Shown one piece after another: positions 1 to 8,189 of a stretch of 64,000 nucleotides of DNA. This DNA is from Marinobacter excellens HL-55. Lineage in GTDB: Bacteria > Pseudomonadota > Gammaproteobacteria > Pseudomonadales > Oleiphilaceae. The stretch spans positions 1-64,000 of the forward strand of contig LJZQ01000014.1 of the NCBI GenBank assembly GCA_001314845.1. The letters are read 5' to 3'. The stretch's first letter is position 1; every line of letters begins with the position of its first letter. The notes beneath the pieces were generated by a model that made no database searches, was not told the DNA's origin, and saw only the letters and a list, made by a program, of their open reading frames with translations. A program made the position numbers and the translations under genes.

Positions 1-1041
1 CTCGCCTCGGGAGATGCGGTCCACGTAATCGGCGGCCACGTTCAGTGGCCCAATGACGGCATCCAGCGTGTCATTGACGCCCTGGACGATGCGCCGGAAA
101 TCGCCCTCATGCTTACTGGCATCAGCCCGGGTATCTAGTTCTCCTCGCACGGCTGCTTGTGAGAGGAGGTCCGCATCATTAATCATTTTATTGACAGCAC
201 TGATACAGGTATTCAGGTTGTTTTTGATCTCGTTAAAATCACCTTTATATTCATCAGTGATCGGCTCAGGAATATCCCCAGCGGCGATACGCTTAACGTA
301 GGTTGACGCGACGGTGAGAGGGTCCAGTATCAGTTCCAGCACCTGGTTGAAATTTTCACCAACAATACGTGTCAGGCCGTCGGAGTTAGCCGTTGTAGTG
401 ATTCTACGCGTGAGGTCACCTTCTTGAACGGCCTGAACAACATCCTGCATCTGTGTTATGGCGAACTCCTCGGCGGTCCTGTCTAACCATTCGACAACGT
501 GGCCCAGCTTTCGGCCTCCTTCGCCTTTGACCGGATTGACCATTAAGCGGAAATGCCGGTCACCGAGTTTAATATTGGCAGTGTAGGTGGACTCAAGCGC
601 CGCCAGCATTTTTCGCTGTACCGAAGGGTCTTTGTGATAACGGTCAATGCTGCTGGTAAGAAGGTCTGAAGCTTTGAAATTGGGCAGTGAAACTTTAATG
701 TCGGCCTCTGCATCCGTCAGAAATTTTACAACAGCAGGATTCGTGTAAACGATGTTGTGATCCTCATCAGCGATCATGACGTTTGACGACATGCATTCCA
801 TCGCTGAATTAATTCTGCGAGATTCATCCAGCCTCTGTTCTGCCAAGCGAGCATTCTCTTCGGATTTGGCTCTGAACATCTCGACTTTCAGCAGCGCTTG
901 CTTAAGTTCCTCAGGTAAGTTGGAAAAATCAGGCTGTTCCAGGTCAGCCTGATCATCGTCCAATTTAGAATTCAGCCAACGCCCCGTGGCTGCCAAAAGA
1001 GTTTGCTGAGAACTCCTGTTGTGTTTGAACATATCAAGCAT
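1..1041 (-). CDS. Soluble PAS-HAMP chemoreceptor (methyl-accepting protein), C-terminus beyond the window
   Basis: Translating the reverse strand from the ATG at 1041 gives 347 uninterrupted residues that run off the left edge. GAGG lies 7 bases before the ATG. There is no signal peptide or membrane segment. Residues about 60-180 resemble a PAS sensor (IADEDHNIVYTNPA). After about residue 185 come tandem HAMP-like helices, with segments such as VQEGDLTRRI and YVKRIAAGDIPEPI repeating at roughly HAMP spacing. The methyl-accepting tip expected further on is outside the window. This layout resembles cytoplasmic Aer2/McpB-type receptors, which signal through CheA/CheW clusters like the one next door. 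It is divergent from that operon. The PAS ligand or cofactor cannot be told from sequence; a HAMP-containing sensor kinase is less likely. Confidence 0.85.
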   Translation of the reverse strand, partial: MLDMFKHNRSSQQTLLAATGRWLNSKLDDDQADLEQPDFSNLPEELKQALLKVEMFRAKSEENARLAEQRLDESRRINSAMECMSSNVMIADEDHNIVYTNPAVVKFLTDAEADIKVSLPNFKASDLLTSSIDRYHKDPSVQRKMLAALESTYTANIKLGDRHFRLMVNPVKGEGGRKLGHVVEWLDRTAEEFAITQMQDVVQAVQEGDLTRRITTTANSDGLTRIVGENFNQVLELILDPLTVASTYVKRIAAGDIPEPITDEYKGDFNEIKNNLNTCISAVNKMINDADLLSQAAVRGELDTRADASKHEGDFRRIVQGVNDTLDAVIGPLNVAADYVDRISRGE

Positions 1042-1379
1042 CTTATTATCCTCATCACCTGGGAAATGTCTTAGTCGCCTGTTTCTTATCAAAAATGACT
1101 GGTCGTTACCGAGCACAAATGAAGACTGCACGGCTAAGTAAAGTTATTGTTAGCACGCAACATAATGCCAATTACGTCTGCGTGGTATCTTATATAAATA
1201 GCAGAACTTCAGATTTTCGAGTCCTTTTTTCAATATTTTACAAAAAAAAATGTGCAATAAATTTTGTCTCAATAAATTTTCCATATATATCAATTTGTTA
1301 AAATTAGTCAACGGAGTTGCGAAAATGGAATTCTAGTCCATAATCAAAACTAACCAATGCTAAGAATAGGTGTTCCGGT
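1042..1379. other. AT-rich divergent intergenic region between the two receptor genes
   Basis: These 338 bases separate two divergent receptor genes and are strongly AT-rich between about 1190 and 1300. They should hold both promoters. On the forward strand TAAAGTTA at 1139-1146 matches a sigma-28 -35 element, but the partner 11 bases on (CAACATAA, 1158-1165) matches only the ATAA half of GCCGATAA, so it is a weak candidate. The 68-codon reading frame here has no recognisable product. Confidence 0.4.
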
Positions 1380-2582
1380 ATGAAACAGGGCTTTGAGCAG
1401 GTGACCGCACCAGATGGTTCAAGCATTGACTTGGCTGGATGTAGAAGTGCTCTCTTCGCGCTGACCTTTTTTGGTGCATTTTCCATAATACTTGTGGGGT
1501 TATTTCCCGACTGGCTCATGCTAATAACCATATTTTTTTTGTTGTCTTTTGTTGTTGCTCTATTTTGGGTCAATAATAAGGCGCAAAAAAATAAAGAACT
1601 CTATAAAGAAGAAGCGACCGTTACGCATAATCAAGCTGACAAATGTTTTCAAATGCACCCTCTTATTCCGCTTGTTACGTCACTGATGCCTATTTGGAGT
1701 CGACAGGTCGATAGCGCGGACGCGCTTACCTTGGATTCCATTAATGGCTTGGTTGGCAAATTCGAGAACCTCAGAAGCGCCTTAGAGGTCGCCATCGAGG
1801 CGTCTAGACAGGTGACGGAGAGTGAGTCGGTGAATGCTGCGTTTCGCCAGAGCGAGTTGGCACTGGAGCAAACGATAGAGGGCCTTAGGCGGATCCAGGA
1901 TAGCAGGGCGAGTCTGGTTGATGAAATAAAGGCCATGGCTGGCTTTACTCAGTCACTGCTCAAGATGTCGACAGAGGTTGTTGAAATCTCAGATCAGACC
2001 AACCTCCTTGCCTTGAATGCCTCTATCGAAGCGGCCAGAGCGGGTGACCACGGCCGCGGTTTTGCCGTGGTGGCTGAAGAAGTGAGAAATCTGTCCCGCA
2101 GAAGCAGGCAAGCGGCAGATGCCATGACGCAAACAGTGGCCTCTGCAAACGAGGCAATCAATAAAAGCGTTTCTCTGGTCAATTCATCCAGCGACAGAGA
2201 AAAAGCGCACCTGGATGAGTCTGAGTCCAGTATCCGGAACGTGCTCAATACGATGGGGCAAATCCTGGTTGAGCTGAAAGCCAGTTCCAGAAACATGGAG
2301 GACACGTCTCAAAGCATTGAAACAGATTTACAGAGCGTTCTGGTTGATCTTCAGTTTCAGGATCGAGTAAATCAGATAAACCAGCAGGTGATATCCAGTA
2401 TGCGCGAACTCGTGAGTACCCTTGAAGAGGCCATGGAAGACACGGACAAGCTCCCGGTGTTGCTCGATTTGGAAACATGGTTGAGCAACATGGAAGGGAG
2501 TTATGCCATGGCGGAACAACGTGCAAACCATACTGGTGCTAAAACATTGGGTACAGGCAGTCAGGAAATTACGTTCTTCTAA
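1380..2582 (+). CDS. Short membrane methyl-accepting chemotaxis protein without a periplasmic sensor domain
   Basis: A 400-residue receptor that opens the chemotaxis operon. Two hydrophobic segments lie at about residues 24-40 and 45-62 with almost nothing between them, so it lacks a periplasmic ligand-binding domain and any HAMP domain. The conserved hairpin tip that binds CheA and CheW is clear at about residues 200-235 ([18 protein letters not shown], then [15 protein letters not shown]). The C-terminal helix contains [11 protein letters not shown], known from receptors and CheA-associated proteins of this type. The protein ends EITFF, an aromatic tail reminiscent of CheR/CheB tethers but without the tryptophan of the classical pentapeptide. 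Translation initiation is not marked by a strong ribosome-binding site. The stop is 21 bases before cheY, consistent with one operon. Confidence 0.85.
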   Translation: MKQGFEQVTAPDGSSIDLAGCRSALFALTFFGAFSIILVGLFPDWLMLITIFFLLSFVVALFWVNNKAQKNKELYKEEATVTHNQADKCFQMHPLIPLVTSLMPIWSRQVDSADALTLDSINGLVGKFENLRSALEVAIEASRQVTESESVNAAFRQSELALEQTIEGLRRIQDSRASLVDEIKAMAGFTQSLLKMSTEVVEISDQTNLLALNASIEAARAGDHGRGFAVVAEEVRNLSRRSRQAADAMTQTVASANEAINKSVSLVNSSSDREKAHLDESESSIRNVLNTMGQILVELKASSRNMEDTSQSIETDLQSVLVDLQFQDRVNQINQQVISSMRELVSTLEEAMEDTDKLPVLLDLETWLSNMEGSYAMAEQRANHTGAKTLGTGSQEITFF

Positions 2583-2603
2583 GGTTCTGAGACGGAGAGA
2601 GAA

Positions 2604-2972
2604 ATGACTAAGACTGTAATGGTTGTAGATGATTCTGCTTCTTTGCGCCAAGTGGTTGTGATGGCACTGAAGAGCGCAGGCTATGAAACCATCGAAGCTG
2701 AAAATGGTAAAAAAGCACTCGAGGTGCTCAAAGCCAAGCGGGCGAATCTGATCATCAGCGACGTGAACATGCCTGTTATGGACGGCTTGACTTTTCTTAA
2801 AGAGGTTAAAAAGTTACCGGATTACAAATTCACCCCAGTAATTATGTTGACAACAGAGTCCAGTGAGAACCGGAAATCAGAGGGGAAGGCTTCCGGTGCC
2901 AAAGCCTGGGTTGTGAAGCCATTCCAACCCCAACAGATGTTGGATGCTGTCAAGAAGCTTTTACTGATGTGA
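2604..2972 (+). CDS. cheY: CheY chemotaxis response regulator
   Basis: A single 122-residue receiver domain. The acidic pocket is D9-D10, the phosphorylated aspartate is D53 (IISDVNMPVMDG), and the switch residues are T83 and K105 (VVKPF), with W102 at the usual aromatic position. It would accept phosphate from the CheA encoded downstream and bind the flagellar switch or serve as a phosphate sink. A GAGA-type ribosome-binding site lies 5-10 bases before the ATG. It sits between the receptor and the STAS gene in a tightly packed operon. No cheZ-like phosphatase gene follows, so dephosphorylation must be provided from elsewhere. Confidence 0.93.
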   Translation: MTKTVMVVDDSASLRQVVVMALKSAGYETIEAENGKKALEVLKAKRANLIISDVNMPVMDGLTFLKEVKKLPDYKFTPVIMLTTESSENRKSEGKASGAKAWVVKPFQPQQMLDAVKKLLLM

Positions 2973-2990
2973 TTTTTGGGAGATGGCCAC

Positions 2991-3272
2991 ATGCAGGACT
3001 TCTTAAACAAAACAGACGAGAGCGCGTTTGAGCTCAGCGGTGAGCTGACGATATACAACGCGGAGGCTTTGAAAAAGAGTCTTGCACCGGTTTTTGATTT
3101 GGCGGATGCCAGGCTTTCAGTTGATTGCACCGGTATTAAAGAGATTGATGGAGCAGGCCTGCAAGTATTGCTGGTATGCCGCAATCACTCGATGGCCAAC
3201 GGTGGGGAGCTCCTGCTTACCAATGTCCCCGAAGTGATGCAGCAACTTTTTGACGTTGTCGGTGCAGAATAA
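2991..3272 (+). CDS. STAS-domain protein of the chemotaxis operon
   Basis: A 93-residue single STAS domain (anti-sigma-factor-antagonist fold). I place the start at the ATG at 2991, which has GGGAGA 7 bases upstream, rather than at an in-frame TTG at 2976. The signature loop reads KEIDGAGLQVLL. Classical STAS proteins carry a phosphorylatable serine or threonine right after this aspartate (DSSG or DTAG); here the residues are G and A, so SpoIIAA-type phosphorylation looks impossible. STAS genes are known between cheY and cheA in related chemotaxis clusters, but the biochemical role there is not settled. It is 18 bases after cheY and 44 bases before cheA. Confidence 0.85.
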   Translation: MQDFLNKTDESAFELSGELTIYNAEALKKSLAPVFDLADARLSVDCTGIKEIDGAGLQVLLVCRNHSMANGGELLLTNVPEVMQQLFDVVGAE

Positions 3273-3316
3273 TAAAAAACGGTTTGACTAACGGTCACTA
3301 ATCGGGAGACCCGTCT

Positions 3317-5560
3317 ATGGACATGCAAGATGCTCTGCAAACTTATGTGGACGAGAGCAGAGAGTTGCTGGAAGAGATGGAAAATGCCTTGTTGGCTCTT
3401 GAAAGTTCCGCTGACACTAATACTGCGGAAAACTTGAATTCTGTTTTTAGAGCTGCACACACGATTAAAGGCTCCGCAGGATTGTTTGGCTTGGAGGATG
3501 TTGTTCGGTTTACCCATGAGTTGGAGACTGGGCTGGATGATCTGCGTGAGGGAACGGTAACGTTAACCGGTGACATTATCAGTGTACTTCTACACTGCAA
3601 TGATCACTTACGGACACTGATTGATGAAGTAGCAGACGGAATGCAGCATGCGAGTGCTGCCGCAGAACAGCGCAGTGAAGTTTTGCTTGAAAAATTGAGA
3701 CAAGTGCATCCGGGTTTTCAAGACCTTGTAGGGGCGGGGGAGCATACCCCTGAACCGTGCTCTTCTGCAGGCACCGGGAGCAGCGCCAGCACTGACAACC
3801 CTCTGGATGCCTACCTGCGAAGCCACTTTGATTCTGACACCGAAGCGCAGCTGCCCCCGGTAACAAGCGTTGGTCAGCGCGTAACCAGGGACAACTGGCA
3901 TATCTCATTACGTTTCGGGGAGGACACCTTTCGGGACGGAATGGATCCGCTTTCGTTTGTGCGCTATCTCTCTGGTTTAGGGCAGATAGTGGGGGTTTGT
4001 CTGGTTGAAAAAAGGTTGCCCACACCAGACAACTTTGACCCTGAATCCTGCTACTTCGGTTTTGAGTTATGTTTCAGAACAGACGCCTCCCGGGACCAAA
4101 TTGAAAGTGTTTTTGAATTTGTACGTGAGGGTAGCGATATTCACATACTGGCGCCGGATCAGCCTTTGGAGTCATTCCACGAACTTCTCGAAACTTTGCA
4201 AGAGCCCGATGATTACCTTCTCGATTTGTGGGTGCGGTGCCAAAGTTTATCGGTTGAACAGGCTGGGAGTTTGCAAAAAGGCGCGATTCTTGAGGTGGGA
4301 ACGACGCCTCCGGCAACCGATAGAGAAGCTTCTGAGGAAGCGCCTGGTGCCATGGCTGACTCGACGAAAGGAGAAGCTGTTGTCAAGGCAGAGGGTAAAT
4401 CAATTCGCGTGGATGCGGCGAGGTTGGATGAGCTGGTTAATCTGATCGGAGAACTGGTTACATCCGGGGCTGGGGTTTCGCTGCTAGCGAGGGAATCGGG
4501 TGACAACGCCATTGCGGAGTCCATGGGTAATCTGACGGAGCTTATTGAGGAAGTTCGTGACGCGGCGCTGCAATTGCGCATGGTTCAGATAGGCAATACC
4601 TTTAACCGCTACAGAAGGGTTGTGAGGGATCTCTCAGGAGAGCTTGGTAAGAACATTCAGCTGGAAATAAGCGGGGCTGAAACGGAACTGGACAAGACGG
4701 TTGTCGAGAAGATTGGCGACCCGTTGATGCACCTGATCCGGAATGCAATTGATCATGGGATTGAATCTTCGGCGGAGCGAGTTGCGAAAGGTAAACGGGA
4801 AGGCGGCGTTCTGAAACTAAATGCTTTTCATGATTCAGGCTCTATCGTAATTGAAGTTTCAGATGACGGACGGGGCCTCAATTCGGAGAAAATTCGCAAA
4901 AAATCATTGGAAAAACAGCTGATTTCTGAGGACCAGGTTTTAAGTGACGAAGAACTGTTTCAGCTTATTTTTGAACCAGGGTTTTCCACTGCAGATGCCG
5001 TAACCGACTTGTCTGGAAGAGGGGTTGGTATGGATGTTGTGCGGCGCAATGTAGTGGATATCGGAGGCAGGATTAATATCTCCAGTGTGCTTGACCAGGG
5101 TACGACTATACGGATTACTCTTCCGCTTACTCTGGCAATCATAGATGGCTTCCTGGTGAGCGTTGGAAACGACTTTTTTGTTATGCCGCTTGAGTCGGTG
5201 CTTGAGTGTGTCGAGCTCAATCTGAATAAAAGCGAGAATGGACGAGACCAGAACTATATGAATCTGCGAGGAGAGGTTTTACCTTTCCTAAGGCTTAGAG
5301 AGGTTTTCCAGGTTCCGGGGCAGCCTGAATCCCGGGAGAATATTGTAGTCGTCCGATCTGGCGCGAAAAAAGCCGGGCTGGTGGTAGATCAATTACATGG
5401 CGAGTTTCAGACCGTGATAAAACCTTTGGGTCCGATTTTTATGAATCTTGAGGGTCTTAGCGGTTCCACTATCATGGGCAACGGTAATGTGGCTCTGATT
5501 ATTGATCTTGCCAATCTAATTCGAAGGTTTGCCAATAAAGAACCTGCTGAAGCTAGCTGA
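3317..5560 (+). CDS. cheA: CheA chemotaxis histidine kinase
   Basis: A 747-residue hybrid-type CheA. The HPt domain at residues 1-110 carries the phosphorylated histidine H48 (AAHTIKGSAG). A middle domain at about 190-290 (WHISLRFGEDTFRDGMDPLS) takes the place of the usual P2 domain. Dimerisation helices start near residue 358 (SIRVDAARLDELVNLIGELV), the ATP-binding N-box is at about 472-481 (HLIRNAIDHG), the G-box is GRGVGMDVV, and a CheW-like docking domain occupies about 605-740. No receiver domain is attached. GGGAGA precedes the ATG by a good distance. It should phosphorylate the CheY and CheB of this operon under control of the receptors and CheW. Confidence 0.96.
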   Translation: MDMQDALQTYVDESRELLEEMENALLALESSADTNTAENLNSVFRAAHTIKGSAGLFGLEDVVRFTHELETGLDDLREGTVTLTGDIISVLLHCNDHLRTLIDEVADGMQHASAAAEQRSEVLLEKLRQVHPGFQDLVGAGEHTPEPCSSAGTGSSASTDNPLDAYLRSHFDSDTEAQLPPVTSVGQRVTRDNWHISLRFGEDTFRDGMDPLSFVRYLSGLGQIVGVCLVEKRLPTPDNFDPESCYFGFELCFRTDASRDQIESVFEFVREGSDIHILAPDQPLESFHELLETLQEPDDYLLDLWVRCQSLSVEQAGSLQKGAILEVGTTPPATDREASEEAPGAMADSTKGEAVVKAEGKSIRVDAARLDELVNLIGELVTSGAGVSLLARESGDNAIAESMGNLTELIEEVRDAALQLRMVQIGNTFNRYRRVVRDLSGELGKNIQLEISGAETELDKTVVEKIGDPLMHLIRNAIDHGIESSAERVAKGKREGGVLKLNAFHDSGSIVIEVSDDGRGLNSEKIRKKSLEKQLISEDQVLSDEELFQLIFEPGFSTADAVTDLSGRGVGMDVVRRNVVDIGGRINISSVLDQGTTIRITLPLTLAIIDGFLVSVGNDFFVMPLESVLECVELNLNKSENGRDQNYMNLRGEVLPFLRLREVFQVPGQPESRENIVVVRSGAKKAGLVVDQLHGEFQTVIKPLGPIFMNLEGLSGSTIMGNGNVALIIDLANLIRRFANKEPAEAS

Positions 5561-5586
5561 TATTTTAAATACTACGGGGGTTTGTA

Positions 5587-6147
5587 ATGGCCGCTCAACA
5601 AAAAGAAGCCGTGGATCAGTTTCAAGGAAGTGAAAAGCAACAGGAAAAGGACAGTGCTGTCTCTGATTTTTTGACCTTTTCCGTTGATGAGGAGCTTTTT
5701 GCGATTGAAATAATGAAAGTTAAGGAAATACTGGAATACAGTTCCCTGACCAGCGTTCCTTTAATGCCCCCATTTATAAGAGGTGTTATAAACCTCCGGG
5801 GCTCGGTGGTACCTGTAGTTGATTTAAAGGTACGATTTGGAGGTGATAAGAATACCCCAACCAAACGTACATGTTTCGTGATTGTCGAAGTCCCCACAGA
5901 TAATGGCTATCAGGAAATAGGCATTCTTGTCGATACGGTTTCGGAAGTTCTTTCAATTAGTAGTGATAATGTAGAGCCGCCGCCGAGCTTTGGCGCAAAA
6001 ATAAGAGCCGATTTTATTCAGGGCATGGGAAAGCTTAACGGGAGCTTCGTCATTATCTTGTGTGTAGATAAGGTCCTATCTGTCGAGGAGCTGGCCGATA
6101 TAAATGGATTCGTCAGTCAAAACAGCAAGGTTTCTGCAAATGCCTGA
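5587..6147 (+). CDS. cheW: CheW coupling protein
   Basis: A 186-residue CheW with the SH3-like double-barrel signature (FLTFSVDEELFAIEIMKVKE, then PPFIRGVINLRGSVVPVVDL). An extra hydrophilic, glutamine- and lysine-rich stretch of about 28 residues precedes the domain, which makes it longer than the usual roughly 165 residues. It bridges receptor tips to the CheA docking domain. GGGGG lies upstream of the ATG at normal spacing, and cheA ends 26 bases earlier, so co-translation within the operon is likely. Confidence 0.95.
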   Translation: MAAQQKEAVDQFQGSEKQQEKDSAVSDFLTFSVDEELFAIEIMKVKEILEYSSLTSVPLMPPFIRGVINLRGSVVPVVDLKVRFGGDKNTPTKRTCFVIVEVPTDNGYQEIGILVDTVSEVLSISSDNVEPPPSFGAKIRADFIQGMGKLNGSFVIILCVDKVLSVEELADINGFVSQNSKVSANA

Positions 6148-6159
6148 CATCATCTTTGG

Positions 6160-6996
6160 ATGAATTTAAATGTGACAATAAAAAAAAGTGGTATGTCTGC
6201 TTCGGATGAATCAGCGATTGAAGGGTTTATGCGTTTTTTTGAGGCGGAATCTGGCATTAGCCTCTCAAGAAACAAACAGTACCTTGTTGCTCAACGTCTT
6301 GAGAGCAGGCTTAGGGCTACGAAAAAAAAGAACTATGCAGATTATCTGGCATGGGTTCAGTTGGCGGGTAACGAGCCGGAAAAGCGGTTGGTCGTTGATC
6401 TTTTGACCACTAATGAGACATCTTTTTTTCGTGAAGTAGATCACTTTAAGCTGATGGCTAAGCTAGCCAAAGAATATCGAGATGCCGGAAAGGTTCTCAG
6501 GATATGGAGTGCTGCATGTTCTTCAGGAGAAGAGCCTTACAGCATCGCAATGGTTTTGGATCAGTATTCGGGAAACAATTTTTGGGAAATCGACGCATCC
6601 GATTTGTCGGAATCCATGTTGGACATTGCGAGGCAGGGGCTATATCCACTCAGAGCTTCTGATCGTGTTCCACAACGGTATCTTAAGCAGTATTGTCTGA
6701 GGGGTAGGGGTGCCTATCAGGACCAATTCATGATTAAGGAAAGCCTCAGGAAAAGGGTCTATTTTTGCAATCGAAACCTCATGTCAGATGTTGATTGCGA
6801 TAAAATATACGATGCGATTTTTTTGAGGAACGTCCTGATATATTTCGATGCAAACAAGAAGAAACGAATACTTCAGAAGGTGATCGAGCGTCTTGCCATC
6901 GGTGGAAGGCTGATTATCGGTCATGCTGAGTCGGTGCTGGGCCTGATAGACGGATTGGAGCAGGTCCAGCCGTCGGTCTACATAAAGGCCAAATGA
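6160..6996 (+). CDS. cheR: CheR chemoreceptor glutamate methyltransferase
   Basis: A 278-residue S-adenosylmethionine-dependent methyltransferase that methylates glutamates on chemoreceptors during adaptation. The N-terminal helical CheR domain (about 20-80) is followed by the catalytic domain with TTNETSFFRE near residue 84, the cofactor loop IWSAACSSGEEPYSIAM near 120, and the later motif IFLRNVLIYFD. Two starts are possible, the ATG at 6160 and one at 6193; neither has a strong ribosome-binding site. It begins 12 bases after cheW and ends 19 bases before cheB. Confidence 0.94.
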   Translation: MNLNVTIKKSGMSASDESAIEGFMRFFEAESGISLSRNKQYLVAQRLESRLRATKKKNYADYLAWVQLAGNEPEKRLVVDLLTTNETSFFREVDHFKLMAKLAKEYRDAGKVLRIWSAACSSGEEPYSIAMVLDQYSGNNFWEIDASDLSESMLDIARQGLYPLRASDRVPQRYLKQYCLRGRGAYQDQFMIKESLRKRVYFCNRNLMSDVDCDKIYDAIFLRNVLIYFDANKKKRILQKVIERLAIGGRLIIGHAESVLGLIDGLEQVQPSVYIKAK

Positions 6997-7015
6997 TGTT
7001 TATGTGAGGGATTTT

Positions 7016-8074
7016 ATGGCAGCAGACGGCCCTGTGCGGGTGATGATTGTGGACGATTCGGCGGTTGTGAGGCAAACGTTGACACACGTCCTTCAGTCCG
7101 ATGGCGACATTAGAGTTATCAGTGCGGTGAGCGACCCGATCTTTGCGATGAAGTTCATGGAGTCGGAGTGGCCCGATGTTGTCATCCTGGATATCGAGAT
7201 GCCACGGATGGACGGCCTGACATTTTTGAAAAAAATCATGTCCACAAGGCCGCTGCCTGTGATTATTTGTTCTTCATTGACGGTTAAAGGTGCTCAAACT
7301 ACTCTCGACGCGCTGGCAGCAGGCGCCGTGGACATCGTTGCCAAACCCACTTCTGGTCTCAAAAGTTATCTTGAGGAAGCTTCCAGAGACCTGGTAAGGG
7401 CTGTTAAGGGAGCTGCTAAGTCATCTGTAAAGCTGACCACACCGCCAATCATGCGGTTTGAGGCAGCGGTTGGGGCCCGGTCGGATCGTTCCTGCCAGGC
7501 AAGTCCGTTGTCCGTAACCACTGACCGGATCATAGCCATAGGATCATCGACGGGCGGTACCGTAGCAGTGGAGGCGTTGCTGCGTGCTTTACCGGTGACT
7601 ACGCCAGGGATTGTTATTGTTCAGCATATGCCAGTCCAGTTCACATCTGCCTTTGCGCAACGTCTCAATTCTTTATGTGAACTTAACGTGCAGGAGGCGG
7701 GCGAGGGTCAGCGCGTTTTACCCGGGCATGTCTACATTGCCCGTGGTGGCATACATTTGCAGGTTGAGAGGCGCGGTGGCTTTTATTACACCCACCTTAA
7801 AGATGGACCTCAGGTTTGTCGGCACAGACCGTCGGTTAACGTTTTGTTTCAATCGGTTGCCACAGCGGCGGGCTCCAATGCAAAGGGGTTTATTCTGACC
7901 GGCATGGGTGATGATGGTGCTCGTGGCTTATTGCAGATGCGCAATGCAGGTGCAGAGACGTTTGCCCAGGACGAGAAATCGTGTGTTGTGTTCGGGATGC
8001 CAAACGAAGCGATCAAAATTGGGGCAGTCGGTAAAGTCGTCGATTTAATGAGTATGCCGCCTTTAATGACATGA
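7016..8074 (+). CDS. cheB: CheB chemoreceptor methylesterase/glutamine deamidase
   Basis: A 352-residue response regulator with an attached methylesterase. I use the ATG at 7016, which has GAGGG 5 bases before it, rather than an in-frame GTG at 7004. The receiver has its phosphoaspartate at D59 (VVILDIEMPRMDG). The esterase domain has the catalytic triad S178 (IGSSTGG), H204 (VQHMP) and D300 (GMGDDGA). Phosphorylated by CheA, it removes methyl groups added by CheR. It closes the operon; cheD and cheZ are not present. Confidence 0.95.
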   Translation: MAADGPVRVMIVDDSAVVRQTLTHVLQSDGDIRVISAVSDPIFAMKFMESEWPDVVILDIEMPRMDGLTFLKKIMSTRPLPVIICSSLTVKGAQTTLDALAAGAVDIVAKPTSGLKSYLEEASRDLVRAVKGAAKSSVKLTTPPIMRFEAAVGARSDRSCQASPLSVTTDRIIAIGSSTGGTVAVEALLRALPVTTPGIVIVQHMPVQFTSAFAQRLNSLCELNVQEAGEGQRVLPGHVYIARGGIHLQVERRGGFYYTHLKDGPQVCRHRPSVNVLFQSVATAAGSNAKGFILTGMGDDGARGLLQMRNAGAETFAQDEKSCVVFGMPNEAIKIGAVGKVVDLMSMPPLMT

Positions 8075-8189
8075 TGTGGGTGGTAACACGCTGTTAATAA
8101 CGAATATATTGTGTCATGCGATAATATTAATATAAGTGTCACATTTCTTCTTTACACTCCAAAGAGTCAATTAGACTTTGGGTGTAGTT

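Noticed and set aside
1095..1301. 68-codon frame in the receptor intergenic region
   Set aside because: No ribosome-binding site, no recognisable features, and the base composition looks like non-coding AT-rich promoter DNA.
2976..2990. TTG start for the STAS gene
   Set aside because: The TTG overlaps the ribosome-binding site that serves the ATG at 2991, and the extra residues are not part of the domain.
8100..8189. Possible PhoB box before the PhoD-like gene
   Set aside because: GTGTCAT and GTGTCAC occur about 25 bases apart, but not with the 11-bp period of a Pho box, and no second direct repeat is in phase. The dyad is too wide for a CRP site as well.
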